Shown here piece by piece: positions 43,336 to 52,460 of a stretch of DNA of 62,272 bases. The notes under the pieces were generated by a model. It searched no databases, was not told the origin of the DNA, and saw nothing but the letters and a program-made list of their open reading frames with translations. Both the position numbers and the translations under genes were made by a program. This DNA comes from Paenibacillus gyeongsangnamensis (GTDB lineage: Bacteria; Bacillota; Bacilli; Paenibacillales; NBRC-103111): the NCBI RefSeq assembly GCF_027533625.1, contig NZ_JAQAGZ010000033.1, positions 1 to 62,272 of the forward strand, in the 5' to 3' direction. The first letter of the stretch is position 1; every line of letters starts with the position of its first letter.

Positions 43336-43665
43336 ATGATGAATCGCGATATTCAGCAATTTAAAGCGGAATTTTTTAAAGCGTTGGCTCATCCCATGCG
43401 TATTCGGATCCTTGAGGTGCTCTGCGAGGGAGATAAAAATGTCAATGAATTGCAGACTATATTGGGAAGTGAAGGCTCAGCTGTCTCGCAGCAGCTAGCC
43501 GTACTTCGAAATAAAAATGTGGTTAGCGGAACAAAAGAGGGGACTTCCGTTATTTATTCCCTTCGAGATCCCCTCATAAAGGAGCTGCTTAGGGTTGCCA
43601 AAATTATTTTTGACAATCATCTGGTAGACGCTATTTCGTTGTTGGAAAACATAAGAAATGAATAA
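43336..43665 (+). CDS. ArsR/SmtB-family regulator
   Basis: A 109-residue winged-helix protein: EFFKALAHPMRIRILEVLCE, VNELQTILGSEGSAVSQQLA, GTKEGTSVIYSLRDP. No metal-binding Cys is in the recognition helix (there is one Cys in VLCEG). It likely senses its signal at another site. It lies between two copies of a 21-bp sequence that flank it and sulP, so it is the probable repressor of both units. Confidence 0.87.
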   Translation: MMNRDIQQFKAEFFKALAHPMRIRILEVLCEGDKNVNELQTILGSEGSAVSQQLAVLRNKNVVSGTKEGTSVIYSLRDPLIKELLRVAKIIFDNHLVDAISLLENIRNE

Positions 43666-43798
43666 AAAGACAAGTAAGGAGGGAATCTTGAAATCCAACA
43701 AGATAGCCTTGTTTTTATTGTGCGAAAAGGGCATTTTTGCATGTAAAAGGCAGTTATTTGTTCATTGACAGGAACGATTGATGGGTGTATATTTCCCG

Positions 43799-43819
43799 TA
43801 TATTCAAATAATCAAATAT
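43799..43819. promoter_or_regulatory. ArsR-type operator before sulP
   Basis: Exact 21-bp inverted copy of 43219-43239 (core ATTCAAATAATCAAAT), 20 nt before the sulP start. Confidence 0.75.
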
Positions 43820-43838
43820 ATAAAGAAGAAGGGTTTTT

Positions 43839-45620
43839 ATGAAATGGTCAGGAAGATTTGAAGGATACAACAGCCAAGCGCTACGTCGGGATCTCGTTGC
43901 AGGGTTGATTGTCGGTGTCGTAGCCATTCCGCTTGCCATGTCTTTTGCTATTGCTTCCGGGGTAAAACCTCAGTTTGGAATTTATACGACCATTGTAGCA
44001 GGATTCCTCATTTCTTTGCTTGGTGGTTCCAAGTTTCAGATTGGCGGTCCAACCGGAGCCTTTGTTCCGATCTTATTAGGTATTGTCCTGCAGTACGGAT
44101 ATGAAAATTTGCTCCTCGCTGGCATTATCGCAGGGATTATTCTTGTTTTGATGGGTATTTTCAAGCTTGGCATCTTGATTCAATTTATTCCCCGCCCCGT
44201 TACGATCGGGTTTACGTCAGGTATCGCTGTTATCATCTTTTCCGGACAAATCGCGAATTTCTTTGGATTGCGAAATATGAAGAGTCATGAAGACTTTTTG
44301 TCCAATATGAAAGAAATCGGAACCCATCTTTACACTTTGAATATGTACAGTGTCATTACTGCTGTCGTTAGTCTTGTCGTCATAATCTTTCTTCCCAAAG
44401 TCTTTCCGAAAATTCCGGCGTCGTTAGTCGGTCTTATCGTTTCAAGCATTGTTGCGGCTTTATTCTTTAGCGGAAAGGTGGAAACCATTGGTTCGACCTA
44501 TGGCGCGATTCCAAGCACATTGCCGACTCTTTCTATTCCACATTTTTCGCTGGAAAAGATACAACAACTGCTCCCGCCCGCATTTGTTATTGCGATGCTG
44601 GGCGGAATTGAATCTCTGCTGTCAGCTGTTGTTGCAGATGGTATGTCAGGCAGCAAACATAATAGTAATCGTGAGCTCATTGGGCAAGGGATTGCCAATA
44701 TCGCGGCTCCTCTTTTTGGCGGAATTCCGGCAACCGGGGCCATTGCACGGACGGCAACGAATATTAAAAACGGGGCTGCCTCACCTATATCGGGAATGGT
44801 ACATGGGGTAGTCGTGTTGTTGGTCTTGATCCTATTCGCTCCTTTGGCGTCGGCCATTCCGCTATCCAGCATGGCACCGATCCTGATGGTGGTGGCCTGG
44901 AATATGAGCGAGCGGAAAGAATTCGCCCATGTGTTAAAAACGAAAACCAGCGATTCGATCATTTTAGTGATTACGTTCCTTCTTACGGTATTAACGAATC
45001 TGACTACAGCCGTTGAGGTGGGATTGCTCCTTGCCGTTATTGTCTTTGTGAAACGCATGCGGGATATCCTTACGGTTACAAAAGTTTTACCCGACCCATC
45101 GATGAAGAACGAGAAGGTAAAGTCTTATATGGTAAACGAAGGCCATGACTGCCCACAAGTTGGCATTTATACGATTGAGGGACCCCTTTTCTTTGGCGCG
45201 GCCAATATGTTTGAAAAATCGATTATGGACACACTTCGCTTGCATCCGAAAGTGTTGCTGCTTCGAATGGGAAAAGTACCTTTCATGGATGCTACCGGCG
45301 AATCGAACCTTGCCAGTATCGTGAAGCATTTTAAAAAATCCGGAGGCAGTGTGCTCCTTTCAGGCATTCAACCTCAACCCAAAGCCTATTTAAAAAAGAC
45401 CGGATTAGATCAAATTATTGGAGAAGACCACTTCTTTGACCATACCGGTGAAGCTATCACCTATGCGTTAAATAAATTGGATTACAACAAATGTTTAGGC
45501 TGCAAACATTTCGCTTTTCGTGAATGCGCCGGGTTATCTTCTCGTACCGGGCAACAGCAGGTTATGGAGCACTCAACCGAAAAAGCTTCCAAGCAAGTGC
45601 TGGTCGCGCATAAACCTTAG
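43839..45620 (+). CDS. SulP-family anion transporter with STAS domain
   Basis: The 593-residue protein has 10-12 helices with SulP motifs: LRRDLVAGLIVGVVAIPLAM, GPTGAFVPIL, IPRPVTIGFTSGIAVIIF, and GGIPATGAIARTATNIKNG. A STAS domain follows (VGIYTIEGPLFFGAANMFE, MDATGESNL). The last 50 residues add CLGCKHFAFRECAGLS, a C-x2-C-x6-C pattern unusual for the family and possibly metal- or redox-active. It would carry sulphate, bicarbonate or a similar anion. An ArsR-type operator sits just upstream. Confidence 0.9.
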   Translation: MKWSGRFEGYNSQALRRDLVAGLIVGVVAIPLAMSFAIASGVKPQFGIYTTIVAGFLISLLGGSKFQIGGPTGAFVPILLGIVLQYGYENLLLAGIIAGIILVLMGIFKLGILIQFIPRPVTIGFTSGIAVIIFSGQIANFFGLRNMKSHEDFLSNMKEIGTHLYTLNMYSVITAVVSLVVIIFLPKVFPKIPASLVGLIVSSIVAALFFSGKVETIGSTYGAIPSTLPTLSIPHFSLEKIQQLLPPAFVIAMLGGIESLLSAVVADGMSGSKHNSNRELIGQGIANIAAPLFGGIPATGAIARTATNIKNGAASPISGMVHGVVVLLVLILFAPLASAIPLSSMAPILMVVAWNMSERKEFAHVLKTKTSDSIILVITFLLTVLTNLTTAVEVGLLLAVIVFVKRMRDILTVTKVLPDPSMKNEKVKSYMVNEGHDCPQVGIYTIEGPLFFGAANMFEKSIMDTLRLHPKVLLLRMGKVPFMDATGESNLASIVKHFKKSGGSVLLSGIQPQPKAYLKKTGLDQIIGEDHFFDHTGEAITYALNKLDYNKCLGCKHFAFRECAGLSSRTGQQQVMEHSTEKASKQVLVAHKP

Positions 45621-45657
45621 ATTCATCCAATATCCGCTAAGACCCTACTCATCTTTT

Positions 45658-45867
45658 ATCGTTGAGGACTCATCATGGATCAGAATTTTATCGAAGATGA
45701 ACGAAGTTCACCCTTATCACCAATCAGAAAACTTAAAAGATTACAAACATTTCATACTATCTTTTCATGATTCAACATTTGAATGTATAGCACGTGATTT
45801 TAAGATTGAGGTTATTTTAGGCTCAATGCACCAAGCGATCGATGTCATGCGCGAAAAACTAAAGTGA
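45658..45867 (+). pseudogene. Unrecognised gene fragment
   Basis: In the frame ending at 45867 the sequence IVEDSSWIRILSKMNEVHPY and HFILSFHDSTFECIARDFKI looks like real protein with good codon use, but no proper start exists and it overlaps no promoter. It is probably the 3' part of a lost gene. Confidence 0.4.
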
Positions 45868-45888
45868 TATTTTGGTTCTTAAGCTTAA

Positions 45889-45968
45889 GGCGTTAACGGG
45901 TACGCTTGTGAAATAAAAAAACAGCGAGGCGACCGACATAGCTTTTCAGCCGCCTCGCTGAACTAAAT
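45889..45968. repeat. Cassette-type intergenic element E4
   Basis: Left core GCGTTAACGGGTACG, hairpin CAGCGAGGCG with CGCCTCGCTG (45922-45960), then AACTAAATGGAG, a degenerate right core. Confidence 0.55.
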
Positions 45969-46101
45969 GGAGAACTTGCGCTCAATAAAAATCATTGCTG
46001 CCAAAAATGACCGGCAGCATCATTTATTATTTAAATGAACGACCGAATATTCCCAGTATATTTGATTAATTTGGATAAATGTATAGAAGGAGCGCTCAGT
46101 C

Positions 46102-46536
46102 ATGCATAACGTGTTAAATCTGATATTCCCTATCGTCGCAGACAACCATTATCAAGGTAGTCAAATAGCGTCTATCGCGTTTTTGCTGCTTGCCATCATT
46201 GGTATCGTTAGAAGTTGTATTCATTTCTTTGCACCTGATGGTGGCGCTGGGACTATTGCGGGAATGGATTTATCAGTTCCTGGTGCAGATGGTATAAAAT
46301 TCGCGTTTGCGTTGTGGGGAAGCGCTCAACTTCTCTATGCATTGATACAACTCGTCATCTTTTTTCGGTATAAAACCCTTATTCCCCTCATGTATTTGCT
46401 TATGTTCCTCGAAATTGTATTACGAATGATGGCAGGGAGAATGAAACCTGTCCGTTTCTCCCATACGCCTCCAGGACAAGTTGGAAATTACATATTACTT
46501 CCTTTGTCGGCAATCCTATTCTACCTGTCTTTGTAG
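46102..46536 (+). CDS. Small membrane protein of unknown function
   Basis: A 144-residue protein with about four helices: IASIAFLLLAIIGIVRSCIH, a loop with GGAGTIAGMDLSVPGADGI, FALWGSAQLLYALIQLVIFF, LMYLLMFLEIVLRMMAG and LLPLSAILFYLSL. ATG 46102 follows AGAAGGAGCG. No family is recognised. It stands alone after element E4. Confidence 0.7.
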   Translation: MHNVLNLIFPIVADNHYQGSQIASIAFLLLAIIGIVRSCIHFFAPDGGAGTIAGMDLSVPGADGIKFAFALWGSAQLLYALIQLVIFFRYKTLIPLMYLLMFLEIVLRMMAGRMKPVRFSHTPPGQVGNYILLPLSAILFYLSL

Positions 46537-46588
46537 ATAAGATACACCTAAACGCATATAGTTGCTCTGTGACTACGTACTGACGAAA

Positions 46589-47500
46589 TCACCACGTTAG
46601 TCTACTGAAGTAACGGGCAGGTTTCTGTAATAGCTCTTCCAATTCCAACTGTAAATCCTTGCTTATTGATCCCATTGGTAAACGTAAGGTGTCTGATGCC
46701 AAGAGGCCTTGGTTAGCAAGAACCCACTTTATTGGAGAAGGATTTGACTCTTGAAATAACCTCTTGATCAAAGGAACTAGGGAATCAAAAACCTTTTTCG
46801 CATGGGAATACTTACCTTGATTGGAAAGCTGATACACTTGTAAGAAAAGTTCAGTTTGGATATTTGCTGAAGCTAAAATACCGCCAGAGGCACCATGCTT
46901 TAACATAGAATAAAAATGAAGATCTTCCCCGCAAAGTATAGGTTTCATATCCGATTTGGCGAGTTCAGAAACAAGATCGATGCCACCTGAACTATCTTTT
47001 AATCCGATCACACCATTTAGATCCAAAATTTTCCGTACTGTATCAGTGGTTAAATGAATACCCGTGCGACTAGGAACATCATAAGCAATTACCGGAATGC
47101 CTACTTGTACTACCCTACGGAAATGCTCAAGCACGCCTGCTTGTGACGGTCGATTATAATACGGTGTTACAACGAGGACTGCATCTGCCCCCAGTTTTCC
47201 CGCCAGTTCCGTACGTTTGACAGTAGATGCTGTGCTATTTGTTCCCGTGCCTACAACCACTGGTAACCGCTTCTGAAGCTTGTTCAGGCAAGCTTTCGTC
47301 AATTGCACGAGAGCCGTTACTTCTTCCCATAATAAAGTGGGAGATTCACCTGTGGTACCATTGATCACTAAGCCTTGAATGTCATGACTTAATAGCTTCT
47401 CCAAATAATATCGGTATGAATCCAAATCTAACTCTTCATTTGGTAAAAAAGGTGTAACGGCTGGCACATAAATCCCCACTAAATCCCGTTCAATCAGCAT
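46589..47500 (-). CDS. 4-hydroxy-tetrahydrodipicolinate synthase-type (DapA family) protein
   Basis: The 303-residue barrel has the DHDPS set: GIYVPAVTPF, NGTTGESPTL, VTPYYNRPSQ with Tyr, and the Schiff-base Lys in GLKDSSGG. The motif GTTGE fits true DHDPS or close relatives, which condense pyruvate with aspartate semialdehyde. As an isolated gene next to its own LysR regulator it is probably a second copy with a catabolic or specialised role. ATG 47500 follows GGAGGGAAAA. Confidence 0.85.
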   Translation of the reverse strand: MLIERDLVGIYVPAVTPFLPNEELDLDSYRYYLEKLLSHDIQGLVINGTTGESPTLLWEEVTALVQLTKACLNKLQKRLPVVVGTGTNSTASTVKRTELAGKLGADAVLVVTPYYNRPSQAGVLEHFRRVVQVGIPVIAYDVPSRTGIHLTTDTVRKILDLNGVIGLKDSSGGIDLVSELAKSDMKPILCGEDLHFYSMLKHGASGGILASANIQTELFLQVYQLSNQGKYSHAKKVFDSLVPLIKRLFQESNPSPIKWVLANQGLLASDTLRLPMGSISKDLQLELEELLQKPARYFSRLTW

Positions 47501-47576
47501 TGTATTTTCCCTCCAATTCTCCCTTATTGAATTATACTTTAACATGGTATTTTACATCGGTGTTATCTATAATAAA

Positions 47577-47591
47577 TGATAGGTATTATCA
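47577..47591. promoter_or_regulatory. LysR-type dyad between divergent genes
   Basis: TGATA-GGTAT-TATCA lies in the 113-bp gap between the DapA-type gene and the LysR gene, 23 nt before the latter. Confidence 0.55.
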
Positions 47592-47613
47592 ATAATTTTG
47601 AAGTGGTGATAAT

Positions 47614-48480
47614 TTGGATCTCACGTATTTTCAGACTTTTCGGGAAGTTGCATTCCATCAAAGCTTCACCAAAGCTGCAGTGGAACTTGGTTACGCTCAA
47701 TCTAGTGTGACGATGCAAATTCAAAAGTTAGAGCAACTTTATGGCGTTAGGTTGTTCGAAAGGTATGGAAAAGGTCTTCGACTTACTTCCGCTGGGGAAG
47801 AGCTAATGAAAATTACTGTTCAAATGCTTAATTTATTTCAGCAGTCTAAGGAAATTCTGACCCTTCAAGGAGGTGGGACACTAACTATCGGTACAATTGA
47901 TTCGCTGGCCTCTTACTATCTGCCTTCTTTGATCCAAACTATCCGCGAGAAATATCCTACTCTTACTATCAGACTTCAGCCGGACTGCGAAGCCTCCATA
48001 ATAGAGAAAGTCAAGGAAGGTGAATTTGATATCGGACTCTTGCTTGAAAATAAGCCGTCTGATCCGGTTTTGCAATGGAGGAAAATCAGAGAAGAACCAC
48101 TGGTTTTAATCGCGAGTCCTGATCATCCTTTATCCACTCTCCCTATAATTAACCTTGACCAACTTTATGATTTAGAATGGATTATGACTGAGGCGAGCTG
48201 TAATTACCGGATTATGTTAGAAAAGGTTCTTCGGGAACAAAGCGTCCCATACAAGATCGGATTAGAGTTGGGGAACCCCGAAGCGATTAAACGTTGTTTA
48301 ATGTCAGGCTCCGGTATCTCATTACTTCCACGAATGGTGGTTCACGAAGAGATTCTACGAGAGGAATTAGTCGTCCTCCCATTTATCCATCCCGAAATTA
48401 GGTTGGATTTACAAATGGTTTTACACCCTAAGAAGTGGATTTCCCATTCATTAAAAGATTTTATGGAAATGTTACGCTAA
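47614..48480 (+). CDS. LysR-family regulator
   Basis: TTG start at 47614 after GAAGTGGTGATAA. The N-terminal helix-turn-helix (MDLTYFQTFREVAFHQSFTK, then ELGYAQSSVTMQIQKLEQ) and a type 2 binding-protein-like effector domain (TLTIGTIDSLASYYLPSL, FDIGLLLENKP, GSGISLLPRMVV) are complete in 288 residues. Divergent from the DapA-type gene, which it most likely controls. Confidence 0.9.
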   Translation: MDLTYFQTFREVAFHQSFTKAAVELGYAQSSVTMQIQKLEQLYGVRLFERYGKGLRLTSAGEELMKITVQMLNLFQQSKEILTLQGGGTLTIGTIDSLASYYLPSLIQTIREKYPTLTIRLQPDCEASIIEKVKEGEFDIGLLLENKPSDPVLQWRKIREEPLVLIASPDHPLSTLPIINLDQLYDLEWIMTEASCNYRIMLEKVLREQSVPYKIGLELGNPEAIKRCLMSGSGISLLPRMVVHEEILREELVVLPFIHPEIRLDLQMVLHPKKWISHSLKDFMEMLR

Positions 48481-48483
48481 AGG

Positions 48484-48566
48484 GTAACAAGAGTGCAGTG
48501 ATGGAAGCGATCCATCGCTTGTTTTCGTTATTTGTGCTCTTCGTTCAACAAACGGGCAGGATTATG
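48484..48566. repeat. Cassette-type intergenic element E5
   Basis: Hairpin GATGGA-AGCGA-TCCATC, spacer TTGTTTTCGTTATTTGTG, then TTCAACAAACGGGCAGG. It closely matches E2. Confidence 0.7.
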
Positions 48567-48708
48567 GAAGACTTGATTTCGAGATAATGATTAAGTGTTA
48601 TGATTAATTCGGAACAGGACTTCTGTCGAATGTATGGGTTGTTTTGCTTGTAGCCAGATTGTTACCAGAGCACCATACATGGCAAATATCAAAGGAGGAA
48701 AATACAGT

Positions 48709-49092
48709 ATGAAAATCATTGTTACCAGTATATTCGTACAAGATCAAGACAAGGCACTGGAGTTTTATTCAGAAACCTTGGGCTTTGTAAAAAAGCATGA
48801 CGTTCCCGTAGGAGAATTTAGGTGGATAACGCTTGTTTCTCCCGAGGATCAAGACGGTACCGAGCTTTTGCTCGAACCGAATAACCATCCTGCCACCAAA
48901 GAGTATCAAAAGAAGATATTTGCTGAAGGCATCCCAGCAACAATGTTTGGCGTTGCAGATGTTCGCAAAGAGTACGAAAGATTATTGAAACACGGCGTAA
49001 AGTTTACCATGGAGCCGACAGAAATAGGCGAAGTTACATTGGCTATCTTCGACGATACATGCGGTAATCTTATTCAGATAATGCAGAAGTAA
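48709..49092 (+). CDS. VOC-family protein
   Basis: ATG 48709 follows AAAGGAGGAAAATAC; the earlier frame start is unsupported. The 127-residue product has IFVQDQDKALEFYSETLGFV, FRWITLVSPEDQDGTELLLE, and IFDDTCGNLIQIMQ, a one-module glyoxalase-fold protein. Its relatives are often called extradiol dioxygenase-like or bleomycin-resistance-like; no activity is shown. Flanked by E5 and E6. Confidence 0.85.
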   Translation: MKIIVTSIFVQDQDKALEFYSETLGFVKKHDVPVGEFRWITLVSPEDQDGTELLLEPNNHPATKEYQKKIFAEGIPATMFGVADVRKEYERLLKHGVKFTMEPTEIGEVTLAIFDDTCGNLIQIMQK

Positions 49093-49131
49093 CTTTATGA
49101 CTTATGAGCATTGCTTCAGAATTAAGATATT

Positions 49132-49210
49132 CCGCTAACGGATACGATAGTATCAAGAAAGCAGGCTGACGGATTCATCGTCAGCCTGTTGAAGTACGGG
49201 CAGGATATCG
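49132..49210. repeat. Cassette-type intergenic element E6
   Basis: Left core CCGCTAACGGATACGATAG (49132), hairpin CAGGCTGACG-N7-CGTCAGCCTG (49162-49188), right core GAAGTACGGGCAGGATATCG (49191). Confidence 0.75.
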
Positions 49211-49305
49211 CAAGTGAACAAATCATTATTTATCGCTTGAAAAGTGGTAGAATATAGGACGTTGATAGGATTCAATTATTCATGTTTTTCGAGGGGAGCC
49301 AAAAA

Positions 49306-49728
49306 ATGATTCAATCAATTGTTCATATTGCTCTTGTGGTAAAAGATTATGATGAAGCAATAGAATTTTATACAGAGAAGCTGAACTTCACTTTAATTGA
49401 AGATACATATCAACCAGAACAAGATAAACGATGGGTAATAGTATCACCGCCAGGATCTGTGGGCACCACATTACTTCTGGCAAAAGCATCCAAAACGGAG
49501 CAAGAAGGGTTTATTGGAAATCAGACAGGAGGAAGAGTCTTTCTATTTTTAAACACAGATGATTTCTGGAGAGATTATAATGCAATGTTATCAAAGGGAA
49601 TTGAATTCGTTAGAGAACCAAAAGAACAGGAATATGGGACTGTTGCCGTATTTAAAGACCTATATGGAAACTTATGGGATCTGTTGGAGTTAAATCAAGA
49701 TCACCCGATTTCCAAGAGAATGAAATAG
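49306..49728 (+). CDS. VOC-family protein
   Basis: ATG 49306 follows GAGGGGAGCC. The 140-residue protein has IVHIALVVKDYDEAIEFYTE, WVIVSPPGSVGTTLLLAKA, and VAVFKDLYGNLWDLLE with the terminal acidic ligand. It is not close to the neighbouring VOC gene at 48709, so the pair is not a recent duplication. Function unknown. Confidence 0.85.
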   Translation: MIQSIVHIALVVKDYDEAIEFYTEKLNFTLIEDTYQPEQDKRWVIVSPPGSVGTTLLLAKASKTEQEGFIGNQTGGRVFLFLNTDDFWRDYNAMLSKGIEFVREPKEQEYGTVAVFKDLYGNLWDLLELNQDHPISKRMK

Positions 49729-49859
49729 TTCCGCAATTCATTGTAGTAGGGCGGAGGTGAGTACTGCATTCGTTAATGTCTTTATCCTTTTTAGTTTCAA
49801 TGATTGACTTGATTGTAGCGCTATCGTAAAATTTTGTTATGTTAATTTTAGGTAATGCA

Positions 49860-49875
49860 CTTACTTAAAAGTAAG
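49860..49875. promoter_or_regulatory. HxlR-type operator, autoregulatory copy
   Basis: CTTACTTAAAAGTAAG lies 14 nt before the HxlR gene. Its exact reverse complement is at 50448. Confidence 0.72.
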
Positions 49876-49889
49876 GGGATGATTTATCA

Positions 49890-50222
49890 ATGATTCATCA
49901 GCGTGAATGTCCAGTTGAGACACTCATTCATGTTTTAGGTGGCAAATGGAAGCCAATGATTTTATGGCATTTGATTGAATCCAAAAAGAGATTCAACGAT
50001 CTGGAAAAGCTTATACCTGATGTTTCACAAAAAATGCTTTCACAACATCTCCGAGATTTGGAACGAGAAGGCATAGTCGATAGAACGGTCTACCCTACTA
50101 TCCCTCCAAAAGTAGAATATTCTCTTAGTGAATACGGCAGAACATTGATTCCTGTAGCAGAAGTCATGTGTGCTTGGGGAGAAAATCATAATAAGCGGAA
50201 ATATGAAGAGTCAGCGTCATAA
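49890..50222 (+). CDS. HxlR-family regulator
   Basis: The 110-residue winged helix has the HxlR hallmarks: CPVETLIHVLGGKWKPMILW with the near-N-terminal Cys, FNDLEKLIPDVSQKMLSQHL, and VEYSLSEYGRTLIPV. Members with this Cys can sense electrophiles or quinones. The operator CTTACTTAAAAGTAAG before it and its copy before the reductase at 50560 suggest that it controls itself and that gene. Confidence 0.88.
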   Translation: MIHQRECPVETLIHVLGGKWKPMILWHLIESKKRFNDLEKLIPDVSQKMLSQHLRDLEREGIVDRTVYPTIPPKVEYSLSEYGRTLIPVAEVMCAWGENHNKRKYEESAS

Positions 50223-50264
50223 AGCTGGTTCAATGAACTTGTACACTAATTCAATCAACTCAAA

Positions 50265-50299
50265 ACAAAAGCTGCCACGGGATTCCGGGCAGCTTTTGT
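50265..50299 (+). terminator. Terminator after the HxlR gene
   Basis: ACAAAAGCTGCC pairs with GGGCAGCTTTTGT, followed by TT; it resembles the hairpin core of the cassette elements but lacks the CTAACGG cores. Confidence 0.75.
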
Positions 50300-50447
50300 T
50301 TACCTAGAGTCGCACTCCTGATATGAATTAATTATCGGGTTTGAGATAATAAAACTCCTTATAGTGTAGAATTGTCGCCAATCTGTCTTTAGAATTTTCC
50401 TGTCCTCCCGACCTCCGCGTATAATTATGGTATCCCTTTCTGTCATG

Positions 50448-50480
50448 CTTACTTTTAAGTAAGTACCCTACTTTAAAGTG
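50448..50480. promoter_or_regulatory. HxlR-type operator before the reductase
   Basis: CTTACTTTTAAGTAAG (50448-50463), the reverse complement of the site at 49860, is followed by a second, weaker ACTTTAAAGT dyad at 50470-50479. Confidence 0.72.
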
Positions 50481-50559
50481 GGTTCTTAACATAATTTTGA
50501 AGCGATGCTAAGCTTGAGTTAACCAAATATTGGGGTCCATTAAAGAGGAGGAAAGAACA

Positions 50560-51288
50560 ATGAAAATTATTGTTTTTGGAGCGACGGGGAATACAGGGAA
50601 AAGAGTGTTGGTACAAGGGATAAAAATGGGGCATGAAATGACCGCATTTGTGCGAAATTCTGAGAAGCTTTATGATCAACTAGGTAAGCATTCCGCAAAG
50701 CATGTGAAGGTGATCGTGGACGATATTATGGACCCGGTGAGCGTCGGTGAGGCGCTCGCACATCAAGACGCCGCTATTATTGCAGCCGGCCATGCGGGCC
50801 AGGGAGAAGAGTTTGTTCGTATCGTCGATAACATTATAAGCCAATGTGAATTCCAACCTAGTTTCTCTGGGCGGGTATGGATAATGGGAGGAGCCGGCCT
50901 GTTGGATATTCCATATACTGATCTTATCGGCAACAATTTACCCGGCTTCCCACCTGAGTATAGAAATCACAACCGGAATTTCGAAAGGCTACAACAGACT
51001 CAACTCGATTGGTCCATTATGTGTCCGGGAACAATGATTGATTCGAGAGAGCATCCAGATCCGGTTCATCTACATGTAACAACGGAAACCTTGCCCGTTC
51101 CGATTCCGGAGACGATCAAGGAATATTCCGAGGCAGATATAGCCGGTCACTTGTTCAGCCGACTTCAAGAGCTGAATGTTGCTTATGACGATGTCGCAAT
51201 ATGTATGTTGGACCACCTTGAGCTCGGAGGAGCGTTTAAAAGAAAAAGGGTCGGTCTAGCCTATCAAAGCAATATTACGGTGCGCTGA
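50560..51288 (+). CDS. NAD(P)H-binding atypical short-chain reductase
   Basis: ATG 50560 follows AAGAGGAGGAAAG. The 242-residue protein begins IIVFGATGNTGKRVLVQG, the NmrA/YwnB-type dinucleotide site, and has WIMGGAGLLD and WSIMCPGTMI. Relatives are flavin reductases, quinone reductases or redox sensors. Paired HxlR-type operator copies suggest induction by an electrophile. It is followed after 14 nt by a membrane protein gene. Confidence 0.85.
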   Translation: MKIIVFGATGNTGKRVLVQGIKMGHEMTAFVRNSEKLYDQLGKHSAKHVKVIVDDIMDPVSVGEALAHQDAAIIAAGHAGQGEEFVRIVDNIISQCEFQPSFSGRVWIMGGAGLLDIPYTDLIGNNLPGFPPEYRNHNRNFERLQQTQLDWSIMCPGTMIDSREHPDPVHLHVTTETLPVPIPETIKEYSEADIAGHLFSRLQELNVAYDDVAICMLDHLELGGAFKRKRVGLAYQSNITVR

Positions 51289-51302
51289 GGAGAGGGGGGA
51301 TC

Positions 51303-51761
51303 ATGGGTTTGTTTGGATTACTGCTCGTTTTGCATATATTGGCTTCGATCGCCATAATTGGCCCCGCTTTCGTGATGCCCATCATTCGAAGATGCGCTAG
51401 AACCGTCGGCCAGCTGCACTTTGCTTTTGGTATAACGACCAAGCTTGCCATAATGCCTAAAATTGGCGGAGCCGTACTTATTTTAACCGGGGTTTGGCTT
51501 ATGATCATAACCAAGATGGGGTTATCCCAAATGTGGCTGAATGTATCCATCCTTTTATCGCTGCTCATGGTCGTCATGATCGACGGATGGATCGAGCCGC
51601 GTATGAAAAAGATCAAAAAGATCATATCTGAAAGTCAAGACCAGGGTAATGAAATTCCCGCCGAGTTCGGACTGCTGATAAAAAAGATCGCACCAATCGA
51701 GACGGCAGCACAGCTGCTGATGATTGCCATATTGGTGCTTATGGTCGTTAAGCCATTTTAA
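51303..51761 (+). CDS. DUF2269-like integral membrane protein
   Basis: A 152-residue protein with four helices: LFGLLLVLHILASIAIIGPA (the conserved His helix), KIGGAVLILTGVWLMIITKM, WLNVSILLSLLMVVMIDGWI and IETAAQLLMIAILVLMVV. It fits the DUF2269 pattern. It is in one operon with the NAD(P)H-binding protein, so a membrane redox role is possible. Confidence 0.75.
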   Translation: MGLFGLLLVLHILASIAIIGPAFVMPIIRRCARTVGQLHFAFGITTKLAIMPKIGGAVLILTGVWLMIITKMGLSQMWLNVSILLSLLMVVMIDGWIEPRMKKIKKIISESQDQGNEIPAEFGLLIKKIAPIETAAQLLMIAILVLMVVKPF

Positions 51762-51796
51762 AGAAGCCGATGGGAGCGTCCTAACCACATTTTGAC

Positions 51797-51906
51797 CGCT
51801 AACGCATCGTAAACATCAGTAAAAGGACTTTCGAATGTGGAAAAGGCTGTGCTTGCTTTACGGAAGCTCCTTTTTTGGTTTATTGAAGTAACGGACAGGA
51901 TAGCGT
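51797..51906. repeat. Cassette-type intergenic element E7
   Basis: Left core CGCTAACGCATCG, a long hairpin (AAAAGGACTT with AAGCTCCTTTT), and right core GAAGTAACGGACAGGATAGCG at 51885-51905. Confidence 0.6.
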
Positions 51907-52214
51907 GGTCGATACATACTTCCTATCATATGGGAAATAAAGGGATTTTCAAAGTAGAATCGATTCTCAAGTCACGTTCGCTTGCGCTGGCCGATGCTTA
52001 TTATTTTAGACCTTCAAAAGGGTGATTTGACAATGGACGCAAAAGCGAATGAAACAAAGCATTTGTGGAGTTAGTGTGCAATAGAGTATACCTAGGGGAA
52101 AAGTAATAACACGTTTCTTCTGTTCCTGCATGCCTTGAAATGCGAATCATGGATTTATGTGAACCAACGCTCCCAGTAATCCTCATTTCCATGGTGTTGA
52201 AATCTTGCGAATGA
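51907..52214. other. Gene-free region after element E7
   Basis: Short open frames lack ribosome sites and family character. Confidence 0.45.
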
Positions 52215-52460
52215 GTGAGCATATGTGAAGAAAATCCTAAAAACCGAGGGAATAGGGCAGTTGGGATTAGGACTAAAGTGATTGATGGTTGGGCCAGTAG
52301 AGTAGGGTCTGGTTCAGATCGATCCCAGGTTAATCATAACTGGGTAGAGGTCTACGTTGGCGGGCCATCTTTTACCTTTAATTACCGGACTAAATATTAT
52401 GATCCGGACTTAACTACATTTTCTCAAGACCATATCAAAATTCGAGAAGAGAAATATTGA
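52215..52460 (+). pseudogene. Unrecognised C-terminal fragment
   Basis: The frame ends with NHNWVEVYVGGPSFTFNYRT and KYYDPDLTTFSQDHIKIREE, which looks like a genuine compact domain end. It could be the tail of a polymorphic toxin or a small secreted protein. No upstream domain or ribosome site is present, so it is called a remnant. Confidence 0.3.

Noticed and set aside
51837..52025. 62-codon frame across element E7
   Set aside because: It reads through the repeat element and has no ribosome site; composition is not protein-like.
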